Origin: Ktedonobacterales bacterium
Lineage (GTDB): Bacteria > Chloroflexota > Ktedonobacteria > Ktedonobacterales > Ktedonobacteraceae
Reading direction: 5' to 3'
DNA: 64,000 nucleotides
NCBI GenBank assembly: GCA_027451525.1
Contig: DAIDJF010000007.1
Location: forward strand, 297-64,296
Shown here: in pieces, positions 18,385 to 27,873 of the stretch
How the letters are laid out: every line of letters starts with the position of its first letter
How positions within the stretch are numbered: the first letter of the stretch is position 1
Position numbers and translations under genes: made by a program
Notes under the pieces: generated by a model
What the model was told of the DNA's origin: nothing
What the model saw: only the letters and a program-made list of their open reading frames with translations
The model's database searches: none

Positions 18385-19701
18385 TCAGGTCTTGCTTTCA
18401 TGCAGCACACCTAAACGGCGCATCTCAGGCCAGATCAGAGCGACACAGAGCACAACCAGAACAGTTCCCACTCCTCCCCCAGCAACAGCAACCATAGGTC
18501 CCAAGAATTGCGCAGCTAAACCAGACTCGAAACCACCTAGTTCATTCGACGCGCCAATAAAAAGCGAGTTGACGGATGCGACACGCCCACGCAACTCATC
18601 GGGCGTGCGCGTCAGCAAGAGGGTACTACGAATAACCACACTAATATTATCGAAACCACCAAGAAGAGCCAGCATGAGCATTGATAGCCAGAACGAATGC
18701 GAAAGACCAAAGATAACTGTCGCGACCCCAAACCCTGCGACAGCCCACAGGAGTACACGCCCAGCATTTTTAAAAGGCGGGATATAAGCCAATCCAATAG
18801 AAACGCTGATGGCCCCGAGAGAGGGGGCGGCGCGTAACCAACCTAAACCAGTGGCACCCACATACAAAATATCTTTCGCAAAAATTGGTAAGAGCGTCGT
18901 CGCCCCACCTAAAAGCACAGCAAACATATCCAGTGTAATCGCTGCGAGGATAATGCGCGTGTCACGTAGGAAACGTATTCCCTCAACAAGAGAACTGATG
19001 GCTGTTTCCTCGCGCTTCTGCACAACACGTGGTTTGATGCGCAACAATGATATGACCACCAGAAAAAGGAGGGCTGCACACGCATTAAAAGCATAGATCA
19101 GCGTTGTTCCATGCGACAGGGCAATAATAAAGCCACCAAGCGCAGGCCCTAACACTGAGGCAAGCTGCCAGGCACTACTGCTCCAGGTTGCTGCATTGCC
19201 ATATGCCTCTTCAGGAACAATCTGCGGTAGTAGCGTCGAGGTTGCAGGGCTACTAAAGGCCATCGCAATCCCTATCATAAATAAGCATGCATAGATAAGA
19301 AGTAATGACCCATGCGTATAGGCCAATATCATTAGGCCCAAGGATGCAAGGGCAAGCAAGATTTGCGTCAGCAGCACAATCATCTTGCGATTAAAGCGAT
19401 CAGCCAGATGACCAGCAAGCAGCGAGAAGACCAGCACAGGCGACACCTGCACCAGACCGACCAGCCCTAATGCTAACGCAGACCCGGTATACTCATATAT
19501 CTGCCAGCCAATTGCCACATTGATCATCTGCTCACCGATTGTCACAATCAGCGTTCCCACAAAAAGCAAACAAAAAGTTTTTGAGCGAAAAGCTTGATAG
19601 GGATCGTGAGACGATGCTGACACGGGAGTTTCAGAGGATTGTTGCTCAATTTCGTGGAATGATTCCACGTGCTCGTCTGTTTTATTGTCTGAAGGCTTCA
19701 C
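18385..19701 (-). CDS. MFS exporter (EntS/MFS_3-like)
   Basis: The 438-residue protein has about 12 transmembrane helices. The motif-A region between helices 2 and 3 reads AGHLADRFNRK, and helix 1 begins FCLLFVGTLIVTIGEQ. It resembles the MFS_3/EntS group of exporters that release siderophores, drugs or metabolites. A hydrophilic N-terminal tail of about 30 residues precedes the first helix. The start is a GTG; the ribosome site is weak. The gene is followed by the MMPL gene on the same strand, which suggests a joint export function. A TATACT box lies on the minus strand upstream near 19745. Confidence 0.88.
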   Translation of the reverse strand: MKPSDNKTDEHVESFHEIEQQSSETPVSASSHDPYQAFRSKTFCLLFVGTLIVTIGEQMINVAIGWQIYEYTGSALALGLVGLVQVSPVLVFSLLAGHLADRFNRKMIVLLTQILLALASLGLMILAYTHGSLLLIYACLFMIGIAMAFSSPATSTLLPQIVPEEAYGNAATWSSSAWQLASVLGPALGGFIIALSHGTTLIYAFNACAALLFLVVISLLRIKPRVVQKREETAISSLVEGIRFLRDTRIILAAITLDMFAVLLGGATTLLPIFAKDILYVGATGLGWLRAAPSLGAISVSIGLAYIPPFKNAGRVLLWAVAGFGVATVIFGLSHSFWLSMLMLALLGGFDNISVVIRSTLLLTRTPDELRGRVASVNSLFIGASNELGGFESGLAAQFLGPMVAVAGGGVGTVLVVLCVALIWPEMRRLGVLHESKT

Positions 19702-19835
19702 GTTTCACAAATTTCCGGCTCTCCTAATGTGTATCACGTCCATAGTATAGCATGTTCTCAGCTATAAATGGGAGGGCAAGTGAGCGAATATGCCAGCGTA
19801 TTAGAGTAATAGATAGCGATAAAGTGAGGAAATAG

Positions 19836-20387
19836 ATGTCTCAATTGGATACCGCGACACTGGCAAGTGGCTGCTTCTGGTGTACAGAAGCTGTTTTTCA
19901 GCGGCTCAAGGGCGTTACGAGCGTTGTTTCAGGCTATGCAGCCTCCAAGGTGCCTAACCCAACATATGAGGCCGTCTGCTCAGGTAAAACAGGTGCGGCA
20001 GAGGCTATTCAGGTCACCTATGACCCTTCAATCATCTCCTACGAGAAAATTCTGGAAATCTTTTGGCATATGCATGATCCAACGACGCTCAATCGCCAGG
20101 GCAACGATGTTGGTACACAGTACCGCTCTGCCGTCTTTTATCACAATGGCGAACAGCAACAGGTTGCACTTGCAACAAAAGCCTCCATCGAACAATCGGG
20201 CTTCTACAAGAAACCCATTGTCACCGAGATCTCGCCTTTCACCAATTTTTATCCGGCTGAAAGCTATCATAAAGAGTATTATGATCGAAATCGCACGCAA
20301 CCCTACTGCATGTTTGTCATCGACCCTAAAGTGCAAAAACTTTTGAAAGAGTACCGCAAGGACCTGAAGGATGCCAGTGCGCGCTAA
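19836..20387 (+). CDS. msrA: Peptide-methionine (S)-S-oxide reductase
   Basis: It repairs oxidised methionine (the S-epimer of the sulfoxide) using thioredoxin. The catalytic signature is GCFWC with the nucleophilic C13; downstream are GYAASKVPNPTYEAVCSGKTGAAEA, HDPTTLNRQGNDVGTQYRS and AESYHKEYYDRN, all diagnostic. GAGGAAA precedes the ATG. The length of 183 residues is normal, and no MsrB domain is fused. It stands alone with a strong terminator after it. Confidence 0.96.
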   Translation: MSQLDTATLASGCFWCTEAVFQRLKGVTSVVSGYAASKVPNPTYEAVCSGKTGAAEAIQVTYDPSIISYEKILEIFWHMHDPTTLNRQGNDVGTQYRSAVFYHNGEQQQVALATKASIEQSGFYKKPIVTEISPFTNFYPAESYHKEYYDRNRTQPYCMFVIDPKVQKLLKEYRKDLKDASAR

Positions 20388-20401
20388 CGCGAGCATTTTT
20401 C

Positions 20402-20446
20402 GGCAACAAAAAACGACGAATAGGGTATTCGTCGTTTTTTGTTGCC
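20402..20446. terminator. Bidirectional terminator after msrA
   Basis: A perfect 21-bp stem (20402-20422 with 20426-20446) has a GGG loop and a six-base T run inside the descending arm. Confidence 0.88.
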
Positions 20447-20574
20447 AGGGTTTCCGTAGCCATCTGCACTGAAGTCCTTCACCTCCTTCAATCATTTCGC
20501 GAGACTGAATTGCCAGAGGCATCTTTAAGGTCGGTTTTTATCCAACTGCGATGGGAAACCACGGCTAACGTAAG

Positions 20575-21558
20575 TTATGAGGAAACAGCATGTAATTCTG
20601 GCTGCTGGTTCTTCGCGTCCTCGGTCAGCTTTTTCCTAGTGCGCGGCCAGCCGACCTGCATCCCAATGAAACACAACACGGAGAAGAAGGCGGTAATCAA
20701 GGTAGCGTGAATAAGAGCCGGAATCATCTGTCCTTCGGTCAAGAACGTTGTTGCCCCACTTGCGGCTTGCAAGGTCAATAAGCCAAAAGCCCACCAACCG
20801 CCTTGCACGAGGTCGCGGCGCGTGCGATATTGGCGTAGAATTACAACCAGCAATGCCAACATCAAGAACCAGAGTGCGCCCGCAAAATAGCGATGGAGGA
20901 GCTGGATACCATCCATTGATGTAAAGCTGGGCAGAAACGTAGAGCCACATGTAGGATATTGCTGCCCACAGGCAACGACGGCACCACTGTGCTCAACTAA
21001 CGCTCCTGTATATACCACAATAAAGGTATAGAGAGCCATCCACCACACAGGTTTTTGCAGTTTGGGAACCGGGACATACGATGGTTCATCGGGATATTGC
21101 CGCTCATGCTCAATCTGGAACAGACGAATCGTTAGCAGAATAACAGCGGCAAAGGCAATAAGTGAAAGGCCAAAATGGATTGCAAGCAACCAGACTTTTG
21201 CGAAGGTGCCCTCAAATACGACCGTTAGCGCACCCAATCCCCCTTGTAGTACGACAAAAAACAGGCTCAGGAAACCAAAGAGCTTGACGCGAAAATCTTT
21301 CTTATACAAAAACCAGGTCGCAATAGTCAAGATGAGTACCAGAAAACCATCTACGCCCGCCATCACACGATGGCTGTACTCAATAACGCCAGCAATAGAA
21401 ATGACACCAGGAACAATCTCGCCGTGACAGAAAGGCCAGGAATTGCCACACCCTTGTCCCGAACCAGTTGTAGTCACTAATGTCCCTAATAGGACCATCC
21501 AATATGCACCAAACGAGGTGATTATAGCAAACCACCGCATGAAACGATGAATATTCAC
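20575..21558 (-). CDS. ctaA: Heme A synthase (COX15/CtaA family)
   Basis: This membrane enzyme oxidises the heme O methyl group to make heme A for aa3-type cytochrome oxidase. The 327-residue protein has eight predicted membrane helices. The first external loop has the cysteine pair in GQGCGNSWPFCHG, and a second pair appears in CGQQYPTCGS. The conserved histidines are in EYSHR, IHFGL, LLHRY and IHATL. The start is a GTG with AGGGAAG upstream. No ctaB or oxidase genes are adjacent. Confidence 0.93.
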   Translation of the reverse strand: MNIHRFMRWFAIITSFGAYWMVLLGTLVTTTGSGQGCGNSWPFCHGEIVPGVISIAGVIEYSHRVMAGVDGFLVLILTIATWFLYKKDFRVKLFGFLSLFFVVLQGGLGALTVVFEGTFAKVWLLAIHFGLSLIAFAAVILLTIRLFQIEHERQYPDEPSYVPVPKLQKPVWWMALYTFIVVYTGALVEHSGAVVACGQQYPTCGSTFLPSFTSMDGIQLLHRYFAGALWFLMLALLVVILRQYRTRRDLVQGGWWAFGLLTLQAASGATTFLTEGQMIPALIHATLITAFFSVLCFIGMQVGWPRTRKKLTEDAKNQQPELHAVSS

Positions 21559-21713
21559 TGCTTTCTTCCCTTACATCTTCAGGCATTGCGTAACACGCGC
21601 AAAGATAACACAAATCCATCTAGCGAAATCATAACGGAAGATTAGCAAATTGTCAAAGATGAGACTTTCCTGTACAATAGAAGAAAGTTTTATGTGGATA
21701 GTGAGGAGGTACA

Positions 21714-22448
21714 ATGATTGATATTCACCTGCACATCTTACCCGGTGTGGACGATGGTCCCGCAACACTGCAAGAAGCTCTAGAATTGGCGATAGCACTT
21801 GTCCAGCAAGGCGTTTCTGCCGCTGTTGCAACACCCCATTACAATGATGAGTTTCCCCGTCGTCCTGTTAACGAGATTCGCGAACGTATTGCCAGCCTGC
21901 AAGCAATATTACACCAATACCGTATCCCGCTCCATCTCTTTGTTGGACACGAGGCGTTAATACAGCCCGGCCTACTTGATGATATTTATGCAGGTCGCTT
22001 ATCCACGCTCAACGGTAGTCGTTATCTATTACTCGAACTGTGGAACACTTCATGGCTACCAGAAACAGATCGTGTAATCTTCGAGTTGCTTGCCAACGGC
22101 ATTATCCCTGTTCTTGCCCACCCCGAACGCTATCGTACCATTCAACATCATCCCGAACGCCTGCATGGACTCTTACAACAAGGCTTGCTGACACAGCTTA
22201 CAGCCAGCAGCCTTGTGGGCTTACAGGGCAATAGCGCGCAGAAATGTGCTGAACTGTTGCTCAAAAAAGGTCTGATCTCGTGCATTGCCTCTGATGCACA
22301 TGGTCTTAAACGGCGCATCCCTGCTATCACCCAGGGATTGCAGCGTGCCGCTCTTCTGGTTGGACCACAGCGCGTGCACCAGATGATTGAAGCATGTCCA
22401 ATGAGCATTCTTAACAATCAAACGATGTACGAGGCAAGTCAGCCATAA
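21714..22448 (+). CDS. PHP-domain tyrosine phosphatase, CpsB/CapC/YwqE type
   Basis: This metal-dependent phosphatase family removes phosphate from tyrosine, typically from capsule-synthesis kinases. Metal ligands are visible in DIHLHILPGVDDGP at the N-terminus, ATPHYND, FVGHE, LAHPERY and SDAHG near the end. The length of 244 residues is normal. GAGGAGG lies just before the ATG. No polysaccharide gene or tyrosine kinase is next to it, so the substrate is open. Confidence 0.9.
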   Translation: MIDIHLHILPGVDDGPATLQEALELAIALVQQGVSAAVATPHYNDEFPRRPVNEIRERIASLQAILHQYRIPLHLFVGHEALIQPGLLDDIYAGRLSTLNGSRYLLLELWNTSWLPETDRVIFELLANGIIPVLAHPERYRTIQHHPERLHGLLQQGLLTQLTASSLVGLQGNSAQKCAELLLKKGLISCIASDAHGLKRRIPAITQGLQRAALLVGPQRVHQMIEACPMSILNNQTMYEASQP

Positions 22449-22457
22449 GCAGACATT

Positions 22458-22497
22458 AAAAACGTCCTCACAAATAGACTTCTGTGAGGACGTTTTT
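22458..22497. terminator. Bidirectional terminator
   Basis: A perfect 15-bp stem (22458-22472 with 22483-22497) is followed by T residues on the plus strand, between convergent genes. Confidence 0.88.
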
Positions 22498-22506
22498 TGT
22501 GCCTGC

Positions 22507-24531
22507 TTATGGCTGCGCGTAGATTACCAAATTTTTGACCTGCACGCTCGCGCCACTGCTTACGGCCAGACCAATGCTCCCGCTTGTATAGTTACTATCC
22601 TGTATGCCGCCTTGCCACTGACCGTTATAGTAGAGTTTGAAGGTATCTCCTTTTACAGAGATATCAACAGTTATAAAACCTGAACCCATTCCATAACCGG
22701 CTCCGCTCTGAACACTGGAAGGCTGACCACTAGTATCATCGATACTATTCGCATTCCAATAGCCTGAAGGCTGAATCATAAACGAATAGGCTCCGTGATG
22801 ACCCGCACCCATCTGCATACGAAAATACACGCCAAAAGCTGAGCTACTGGATGATGAGGTAGCCTGCACCTGCAGCTGTAAGACATAGTCGTTGGGAATT
22901 GGCCTCCCATTAGAGAAACTATTGAGGACTGCCTCCGCTATGCCCTGTCCCGCAGTAGTATTAGTAAGGACTGTATAGCCACTGTTACACGAAACTCCTA
23001 CGGCAGGATTGGGAGTCCACAGGTGGCTCTGACCACCACATAGCGGCTGTGGCACTCCATAGAGGAAATTGCCCACTGGAATCGCTGGTGATGGAAAGGC
23101 ATTTTGCGGGACATCCGTCGGGGTTGCTGCGACAGATTTTGTGGGAGTAATATGCGGACCAATTGTCGCTGTACTATGCCCAGAAGAGTTTGAGGTTGAC
23201 TTCCCACCCGGTAACAGGTGGAAATAGAACACGCCTCCTCCCGCTAACAGGAGGATAATAATGATCACACTCACTATGCTAATCCAAAATGAAACACGGC
23301 CAGCGGGACGTTGCGGTGGCGTGGGGGCGGGAACTACGGGTGACATAGGCCCTCTGGCACTACTAGCAAGCGAGACAGGTTGCACCTCTCCGGTAGAAGA
23401 TGCTGAAATCGTTGGCGAGGTATTAATTTTTTCGCCTGAAGGTGGTGTATTGACAAAACCGCTAACAGGCGCACCGGGCACAGTTTCAAATGCCGCGTTA
23501 TCTCTCAGCACAATTGGAACTGTGCCGTCCCCTACAGCCCTAAGGTTAGAGGATGCCGAGGGATCTTTCTGCATGATTGTTTGCGCGCCCATCATTGACA
23601 CCGACTCACGCAGTGCTCGCGCCATCTCCCCAGCAGAGGAGTAGCGGTTTTCTGGTTTTTTGGACATTGCTTTGATAATCACCTGCTCTACCGCGGGAGG
23701 GATGGCAGGATTTAGCAAGGCCAGTTGTGGGGGTGTCTCCATCGCGTGTTTGATAGCAACAGCAACAGGCGTTGTACCAGTAAACGGCACTTGTCCACTT
23801 AACATCTGGAAGAGAACTACGCCAAGCGAGTAAATATCAGCACGCCGGTCAATCATGCCCCCCGAAGCTTGCTCTGGCGAAAGATACTCTGGCGTACCAA
23901 TAATTGTGCCCGCTGTTGTCAATGTTTGCATCGCAGTCAGATTTGCCTCCGCCGACTCACTCACCACTTTTGCGATGCCAAAATCAGTGAGCATCAAACG
24001 CCCATCGGCGTGAAATAAGATATTTCCTGGTTTTAAATCACGATGTACAATGCCATGTTCGTGTGCATAATCAAGAGCAGATGCAGTCTGCTCAACAATA
24101 TTTATTGCTTCGCCGAGCGGTAGCTTCCCGCGCTTTACCATAATATCGCGCAATGTGCCGCCCATCACATATGGCATAACGAGATAAGCCATATGTTCCT
24201 GCTCACCATATTCATAAATCGGCATAATATGCACATGGTCAAGCGCGGCAATCGCGTCTGCCTCGCGGCGAAAACGCACGAGAAATTCATTAAATTTCGT
24301 CGTTTCTTGTGACAACTCTGGTAGCAGCAATTTTACAGCAACAGTGCGTCGTGGGCGTGACTGTTGCGCAAGGTAGACTGCCCCCATACCTCCTCGTCCG
24401 AGCAAACGCTGGAGCGTGCATGTACCCAGCGTCTTCCCGATTAGTTGTTTATCTGTGCTATCGAGACTCACTGTTTTACTGGCCTCCTGGAGCATTATTC
24501 CATTATTGGATGGGGGATTTTGTTCGCTCAT
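22507..24531 (-). CDS. Membrane Ser/Thr protein kinase with extracellular lectin-like domain
   Basis: Residues about 30-300 are a PknB-type kinase: GRGGMGAVYL, VAVK, VHRDLKPGN, TDFGIAKV and GTPEYLSPEQ. A Pro/Ser-rich linker leads to one transmembrane helix near residues 400-420 (FWISIVSVIIIILLLAGG). The roughly 200 outside residues are rich in aromatic beta strands (FGVYFRMQMG, FKLYYNGQWQGG, IGLAVSSG) and look like a concanavalin/LamG or DUF1080-like fold, so the protein may sense a sugar or wall ligand. Orientation is inferred from the basic residues on the kinase side. Confidence 0.9.
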   Translation of the reverse strand: MSEQNPPSNNGIMLQEASKTVSLDSTDKQLIGKTLGTCTLQRLLGRGGMGAVYLAQQSRPRRTVAVKLLLPELSQETTKFNEFLVRFRREADAIAALDHVHIMPIYEYGEQEHMAYLVMPYVMGGTLRDIMVKRGKLPLGEAINIVEQTASALDYAHEHGIVHRDLKPGNILFHADGRLMLTDFGIAKVVSESAEANLTAMQTLTTAGTIIGTPEYLSPEQASGGMIDRRADIYSLGVVLFQMLSGQVPFTGTTPVAVAIKHAMETPPQLALLNPAIPPAVEQVIIKAMSKKPENRYSSAGEMARALRESVSMMGAQTIMQKDPSASSNLRAVGDGTVPIVLRDNAAFETVPGAPVSGFVNTPPSGEKINTSPTISASSTGEVQPVSLASSARGPMSPVVPAPTPPQRPAGRVSFWISIVSVIIIILLLAGGGVFYFHLLPGGKSTSNSSGHSTATIGPHITPTKSVAATPTDVPQNAFPSPAIPVGNFLYGVPQPLCGGQSHLWTPNPAVGVSCNSGYTVLTNTTAGQGIAEAVLNSFSNGRPIPNDYVLQLQVQATSSSSSSAFGVYFRMQMGAGHHGAYSFMIQPSGYWNANSIDDTSGQPSSVQSGAGYGMGSGFITVDISVKGDTFKLYYNGQWQGGIQDSNYTSGSIGLAVSSGASVQVKNLVIYAQP

Positions 24532-24654
24532 GGTCCAGTCTCTTGAGAAGTAATGGAACAGCAGTTACAAGAAGGCAGACCAGAACTGACACCATTGTAT
24601 ATCAAACCCAGCTACATTAGCAAGCAGGAGGATGAATGTCCCCTCCAAGAATAA

Positions 24655-24699
24655 AAACGTAGCATCACACTTATTTCCTACGAACAAGTGTGATGCTAC
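24655..24699 (-). terminator. Terminator of the desaturase gene
   Basis: A 14-bp perfect stem (24659-24672 with 24686-24699) is followed on the minus strand by five T residues. Confidence 0.85.
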
Positions 24700-24728
24700 A
24701 GTCATAACCAGGTACTGGTACAGGATGT

Positions 24729-25622
24729 CTAGTATCTTGTGACAGGAACTTTCACATCATCCTCTAAAACAGAGTTTGTTGCATCAGTCAAGACAGTCTC
24801 AGCGATGGCGTGGCGAGCAAGCATTGCAGCTGGCACACGATACACGTCATGGGCCAATCCAACACGCTCTAACACGCGAATGAGATAGCCCGCAAAATCA
24901 ACCTGCCACCAGTGAAGACCATGAAAAGCCGAACGGGGAAAGGCATGATGGTTGTTATGCCATCCCTCACCGAAGGCTAGCAAACCAACAATCCATTCAT
25001 TACGACTGCGATCTTTCGTCTCAAATTCGCGCTTGCCAAAAGTATGACAGATCGAGTTCACACTCCATGTTACATGATGTGTCAGGAAAATGCGTACCAA
25101 TCCGCCCCAGAGTAGTCCCGTCCAGCCACCAAAGGCAAAGGGAATAATCAGAGCAAGTGCAAACCAGACCAGGAAGGTTTGGCTGACAAACACGACCATC
25201 TTATCATTGGTCAGATTGCGGCAGTAGAATTGTGGGTCAGCATCGGTCACACGAAACATCCAACCCAGATGCGAGTGCCAAAACCCCTCTAACGGACTAT
25301 GTGGATCGCCCTCACGGTCCGAATGCGCGTGATGTTTAATATGGGTCGCAGCCCATTCCAACGCAGAACCTTCTAGTGCCATAGAACCAAAGACAAGCAG
25401 CAGAAATTTAACGACAGGATGTGGGCGAAAACTACGATGGGTCAACATACGGTGAAAACCAGCCGTAACGCCAAAGGCGGTCAGTGTGTACATGACCCCC
25501 AGTATTATTACATCAGACCAATGTACAGCACGTTGCCAGAGGAAGTACATTGCTAAGAAGGTTGCAAGCAAAGGAACAACCACGACAACCAAGACAATCA
25601 CTTTACGCAGTGTGGATTGCAT
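24729..25622 (-). CDS. Acyl-CoA/acyl-lipid delta-9-type fatty acid desaturase
   Basis: A 297-residue membrane diiron enzyme introduces a double bond into saturated fatty acids, adjusting membrane fluidity. The three histidine boxes are present: HRMLTHRSF, HIKHHAHSD and HNNHHAFP. Four membrane helices pair around them. I place the start at the ATG at 25622, five bases after GGAG; a GTG at 25649 would add nine residues. It is a single gene with its own terminator. Confidence 0.92.
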   Translation of the reverse strand: MQSTLRKVIVLVVVVVPLLATFLAMYFLWQRAVHWSDVIILGVMYTLTAFGVTAGFHRMLTHRSFRPHPVVKFLLLVFGSMALEGSALEWAATHIKHHAHSDREGDPHSPLEGFWHSHLGWMFRVTDADPQFYCRNLTNDKMVVFVSQTFLVWFALALIIPFAFGGWTGLLWGGLVRIFLTHHVTWSVNSICHTFGKREFETKDRSRNEWIVGLLAFGEGWHNNHHAFPRSAFHGLHWWQVDFAGYLIRVLERVGLAHDVYRVPAAMLARHAIAETVLTDATNSVLEDDVKVPVTRY

Positions 25623-25820
25623 CACATCTCCATGTATATGTGCTCTCACTCAATCGAGAACACTAATTAGACCGCAGTAATGTCAGTTTTGTTTCAAAAA
25701 AATAGGCACTTTTCACATGGGAAGAAATCACAACAAAATTTGTTATCGTACATAGAGAGCAAGCTCTATCCCAAACACACAACCCATAGCGCACATAACG
25801 CTGATAACGGAGATATTCTC

Positions 25821-26705
25821 ATGGAAGAAACAAAATCTTTGACCCCAACCTCTATCCACCCCGATACACATATTGGTCTGGTAACACTACGCGTATCTGA
25901 TCTTGCCCGTTCTTTACAATTTTACGAAGGCATTCTAGGATTTCAGACTATTACGCGCACACCTTCGCAGGTGACACTCGGAGGACAGGACAACGTTCCC
26001 TTATTAGAATTGCACGAATTAAAAGGGGCACCCCCTCAGCCACACAGGTCTACCGGTCTCTATCACGTGGCGATTCTCCTGCCCACTCGTCCAGACCTGG
26101 GGCGCGTACTTTTGCGCCTCGCTCAGGCCCATTGGGAGATTGGTCAGGGCGATCACCTTGTCAGCGAGGCTCTGTATATCTCTGACCCAGATGGGAATGG
26201 CCTTGAACTCTATCAGGACCGCCCACGCTCTACCTGGAATTGGAACAACGGCATGGTCAAAATGGCAACCGATCCTGTTGATCTACACTCTCTGTTGGAA
26301 GAGGGCATGCGTGATGCCTATCCCTGGGATGTCTTGCCGGCTGGTACAAGCGTAGGCCATATCCATTTACAAGTGGCGGATATCGCCCAGGCAGCTCAAT
26401 TCTATCATACCATTCTTGGCTTCGACATTACCGCGCGGATGCCCAGCGCACTCTTCATTAGTGCGGGCGGCTATCACCATCATATCGGGTTGAATACCTG
26501 GCAATCACGTGGAGCAGGTTCAGCCCCCAAACATACCACGGGCCTTCAGGCTTTCGTTATTGCTCTCCCTCACCATGAGGCTCTTGCAGAGGTGCGTGCG
26601 CGCCTTGTCGCACACAATATCACATTTCAGGAGCAGGACAATCGTATTCTGGTTGATGATCCCTGGCAGAATGCGATTGTATTAGAGGTCATCTCGCACA
26701 ATTAA
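25821..26705 (+). CDS. catE: VOC-family ring-cleavage dioxygenase, CatE-like
   Basis: The protein has 294 residues with two vicinal-oxygen-chelate domains. Domain 1 begins at THIGLVTLRVSDLARSLQFY, and includes YHVAILLPTR and ISDPDGNGLELY. Domain 2 begins at VGHIHLQVADIAQAAQFY and includes HHHIGLNTWQSRG. This order matches the Bacillus CatE catechol-2,3-dioxygenase type. Metal ligand candidates are H in VGHIHLQV, H in HHHIGLN and the glutamate near the end. The start is the ATG at 25821 after GGAG; the frame extends upstream to 25680 without support. The physiological substrate is unknown. Confidence 0.85.
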   Translation: MEETKSLTPTSIHPDTHIGLVTLRVSDLARSLQFYEGILGFQTITRTPSQVTLGGQDNVPLLELHELKGAPPQPHRSTGLYHVAILLPTRPDLGRVLLRLAQAHWEIGQGDHLVSEALYISDPDGNGLELYQDRPRSTWNWNNGMVKMATDPVDLHSLLEEGMRDAYPWDVLPAGTSVGHIHLQVADIAQAAQFYHTILGFDITARMPSALFISAGGYHHHIGLNTWQSRGAGSAPKHTTGLQAFVIALPHHEALAEVRARLVAHNITFQEQDNRILVDDPWQNAIVLEVISHN

Positions 26706-26706
26706 C

Positions 26707-26765
26707 AGACTGTAAAAAAGCGCGCATCCATCTTTGTAAGATGGATGCGCGCTTTTTTACAGTCT
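26707..26765. terminator. Very long bidirectional terminator
   Basis: A 28-bp perfect stem (26707-26734 with 26738-26765) has a three-base loop and A6/T6 tracts. It separates the convergent catE-like gene and rpsU. Confidence 0.9.
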
Positions 26766-26781
26766 GATCAAACAGGAGGAT

Positions 26782-26964
26782 TTAACTCGAGCGGCGGTGG
26801 CGACGTCTCTGCGCTTCAGCTTTGCGCTTACGCCGCGCCTGCGGGCTTTCATAATGCCTACGTCTGCGCGCCTCTGACAAAATTCCAGCTTCCTGTACTT
26901 TCCGATTGAAGCGTTTAAGAGCCACTTCAAACGAATCGCCAGGTTTCACAATGATTTCTGTCAT
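26782..26964 (-). CDS. rpsU: Small ribosomal subunit protein bS21
   Basis: The 60-residue very basic protein matches bS21: TEIIVKPGDSFEVALKRFNR, then GILSEARRRRHYESP and an arginine/lysine tail. It sits on the 30S platform and helps initiation. The start is the ATG at 26964; the frame is open upstream but that part belongs to the overlap with the next gene. Only four bases separate it from the zinc-ribbon gene upstream, so translation is probably coupled. Confidence 0.95.
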   Translation of the reverse strand: MTEIIVKPGDSFEVALKRFNRKVQEAGILSEARRRRHYESPQARRKRKAEAQRRRHRRSS

Positions 26965-26968
26965 AAGA

Positions 26969-27340
26969 CTACCAGCGCGAACGGCGGTCGTTTGAGCGAC
27001 CGGAACTCTGTGAGCGGTAGCAATCGCTACAATACACAGGTCGATCATCGCGCGGCTGGAAAGGCACTAATGCCTCACGTCCACAACTTGCACACGTGGC
27101 ACTGTACATCTGGCGTTCTTCGCGGTCGCGATAACCACCACCACCGCTACCACCACGGTTGCCGCCGCCATACGAACCTTGACCACCACGCGCGGACTGC
27201 TTGCGTGCCTGACGGCACTCTGGGCAGCGTGTTGGCGCATTGGTCAAACCACGACTTGCATAAAACTCTTGCTCACCAACGGTAAACGTAAACTCTTGAT
27301 TGCAATCACGGCAATACAGAATTTGATCACTTAAGGCCAT
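26969..27340 (-). CDS. Zinc-ribbon protein (CxxC-x-CxxC type), upstream of rpsU
   Basis: This 123-residue protein has two zinc ribbons. The N-terminal one uses CRDC and CPEC (residues about 10-43), as in the zf-trcl domain. A Gly/Arg-rich linker with RGG-like steps follows, which often marks RNA binding. The second ribbon uses CASC and CSDC (residues about 80-107). The end is Ser/Arg-rich. The tight link with rpsU and the linker suggest a role around ribosomes or RNA; this is inference. Confidence 0.8.
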   Translation of the reverse strand: MALSDQILYCRDCNQEFTFTVGEQEFYASRGLTNAPTRCPECRQARKQSARGGQGSYGGGNRGGSGGGGYRDREERQMYSATCASCGREALVPFQPRDDRPVYCSDCYRSQSSGRSNDRRSRW

Positions 27341-27477
27341 CTGTTACTTCCAATTCCAGGGATGCCTACATCCCTCATTACATTTTCTGTATCGCGCCGC
27401 TTCTAATAGACAATCTACTCTGAGCAACAATGCACCATACAGCATGAAATAATTATATCACCTTTGTCTAGTGGTGA

Positions 27478-27873
27478 CTAGCCCATTTTTGTAACACGTT
27501 CAGGTTCGACAACAACGACCACACGCTCGTCGCCAGGCTGATGCCAGGGGTACACATCCTGATTGATATATTTCTTCGCCATCGAGTTAATGAACTTGTT
27601 GTTCTGGTCCTCGTCAATGCTTACCACTTTGCCACGAATCTCAAGATAACGATACGGATTCTCAGGATCCACAATCGAAATCGCCACGCGCGGCTCTCGC
27701 TGTACATTATGGTACTTCTGCCGATTCTTCGTCTGGCTGAACAGCAGATGCTCTCCATCCCAATCAAACCAGACAGGATTGCTCTGTGGTTCGCCTTTTG
27801 GCCCAATTGTTGCCACATGCGCCAACGCTGTCGTCTTCAACAAATCTCCGTAATTCTCTGGAATCGCTGCCAT
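27478..27873 (-). CDS. PPOX-class F420-type oxidoreductase (split barrel)
   Basis: The 131-residue split beta-barrel of the pyridoxamine-phosphate-oxidase-like family shows the F420-type pattern: ATIGPKGEPQSNPVWFDWDG, KYHNVQREPRVAISIVDPENPYRYLEIRG (quoted here only as the block between residues 55 and 85) and a C-terminal VVVVVEPERVTKMG. Members reduce or bind F420 or flavin. Presence of fgd in the same window makes F420 the more likely cofactor. A minus-strand TATACT lies upstream at 27978-27983. Confidence 0.85.
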   Translation of the reverse strand: MAAIPENYGDLLKTTALAHVATIGPKGEPQSNPVWFDWDGEHLLFSQTKNRQKYHNVQREPRVAISIVDPENPYRYLEIRGKVVSIDEDQNNKFINSMAKKYINQDVYPWHQPGDERVVVVVEPERVTKMG

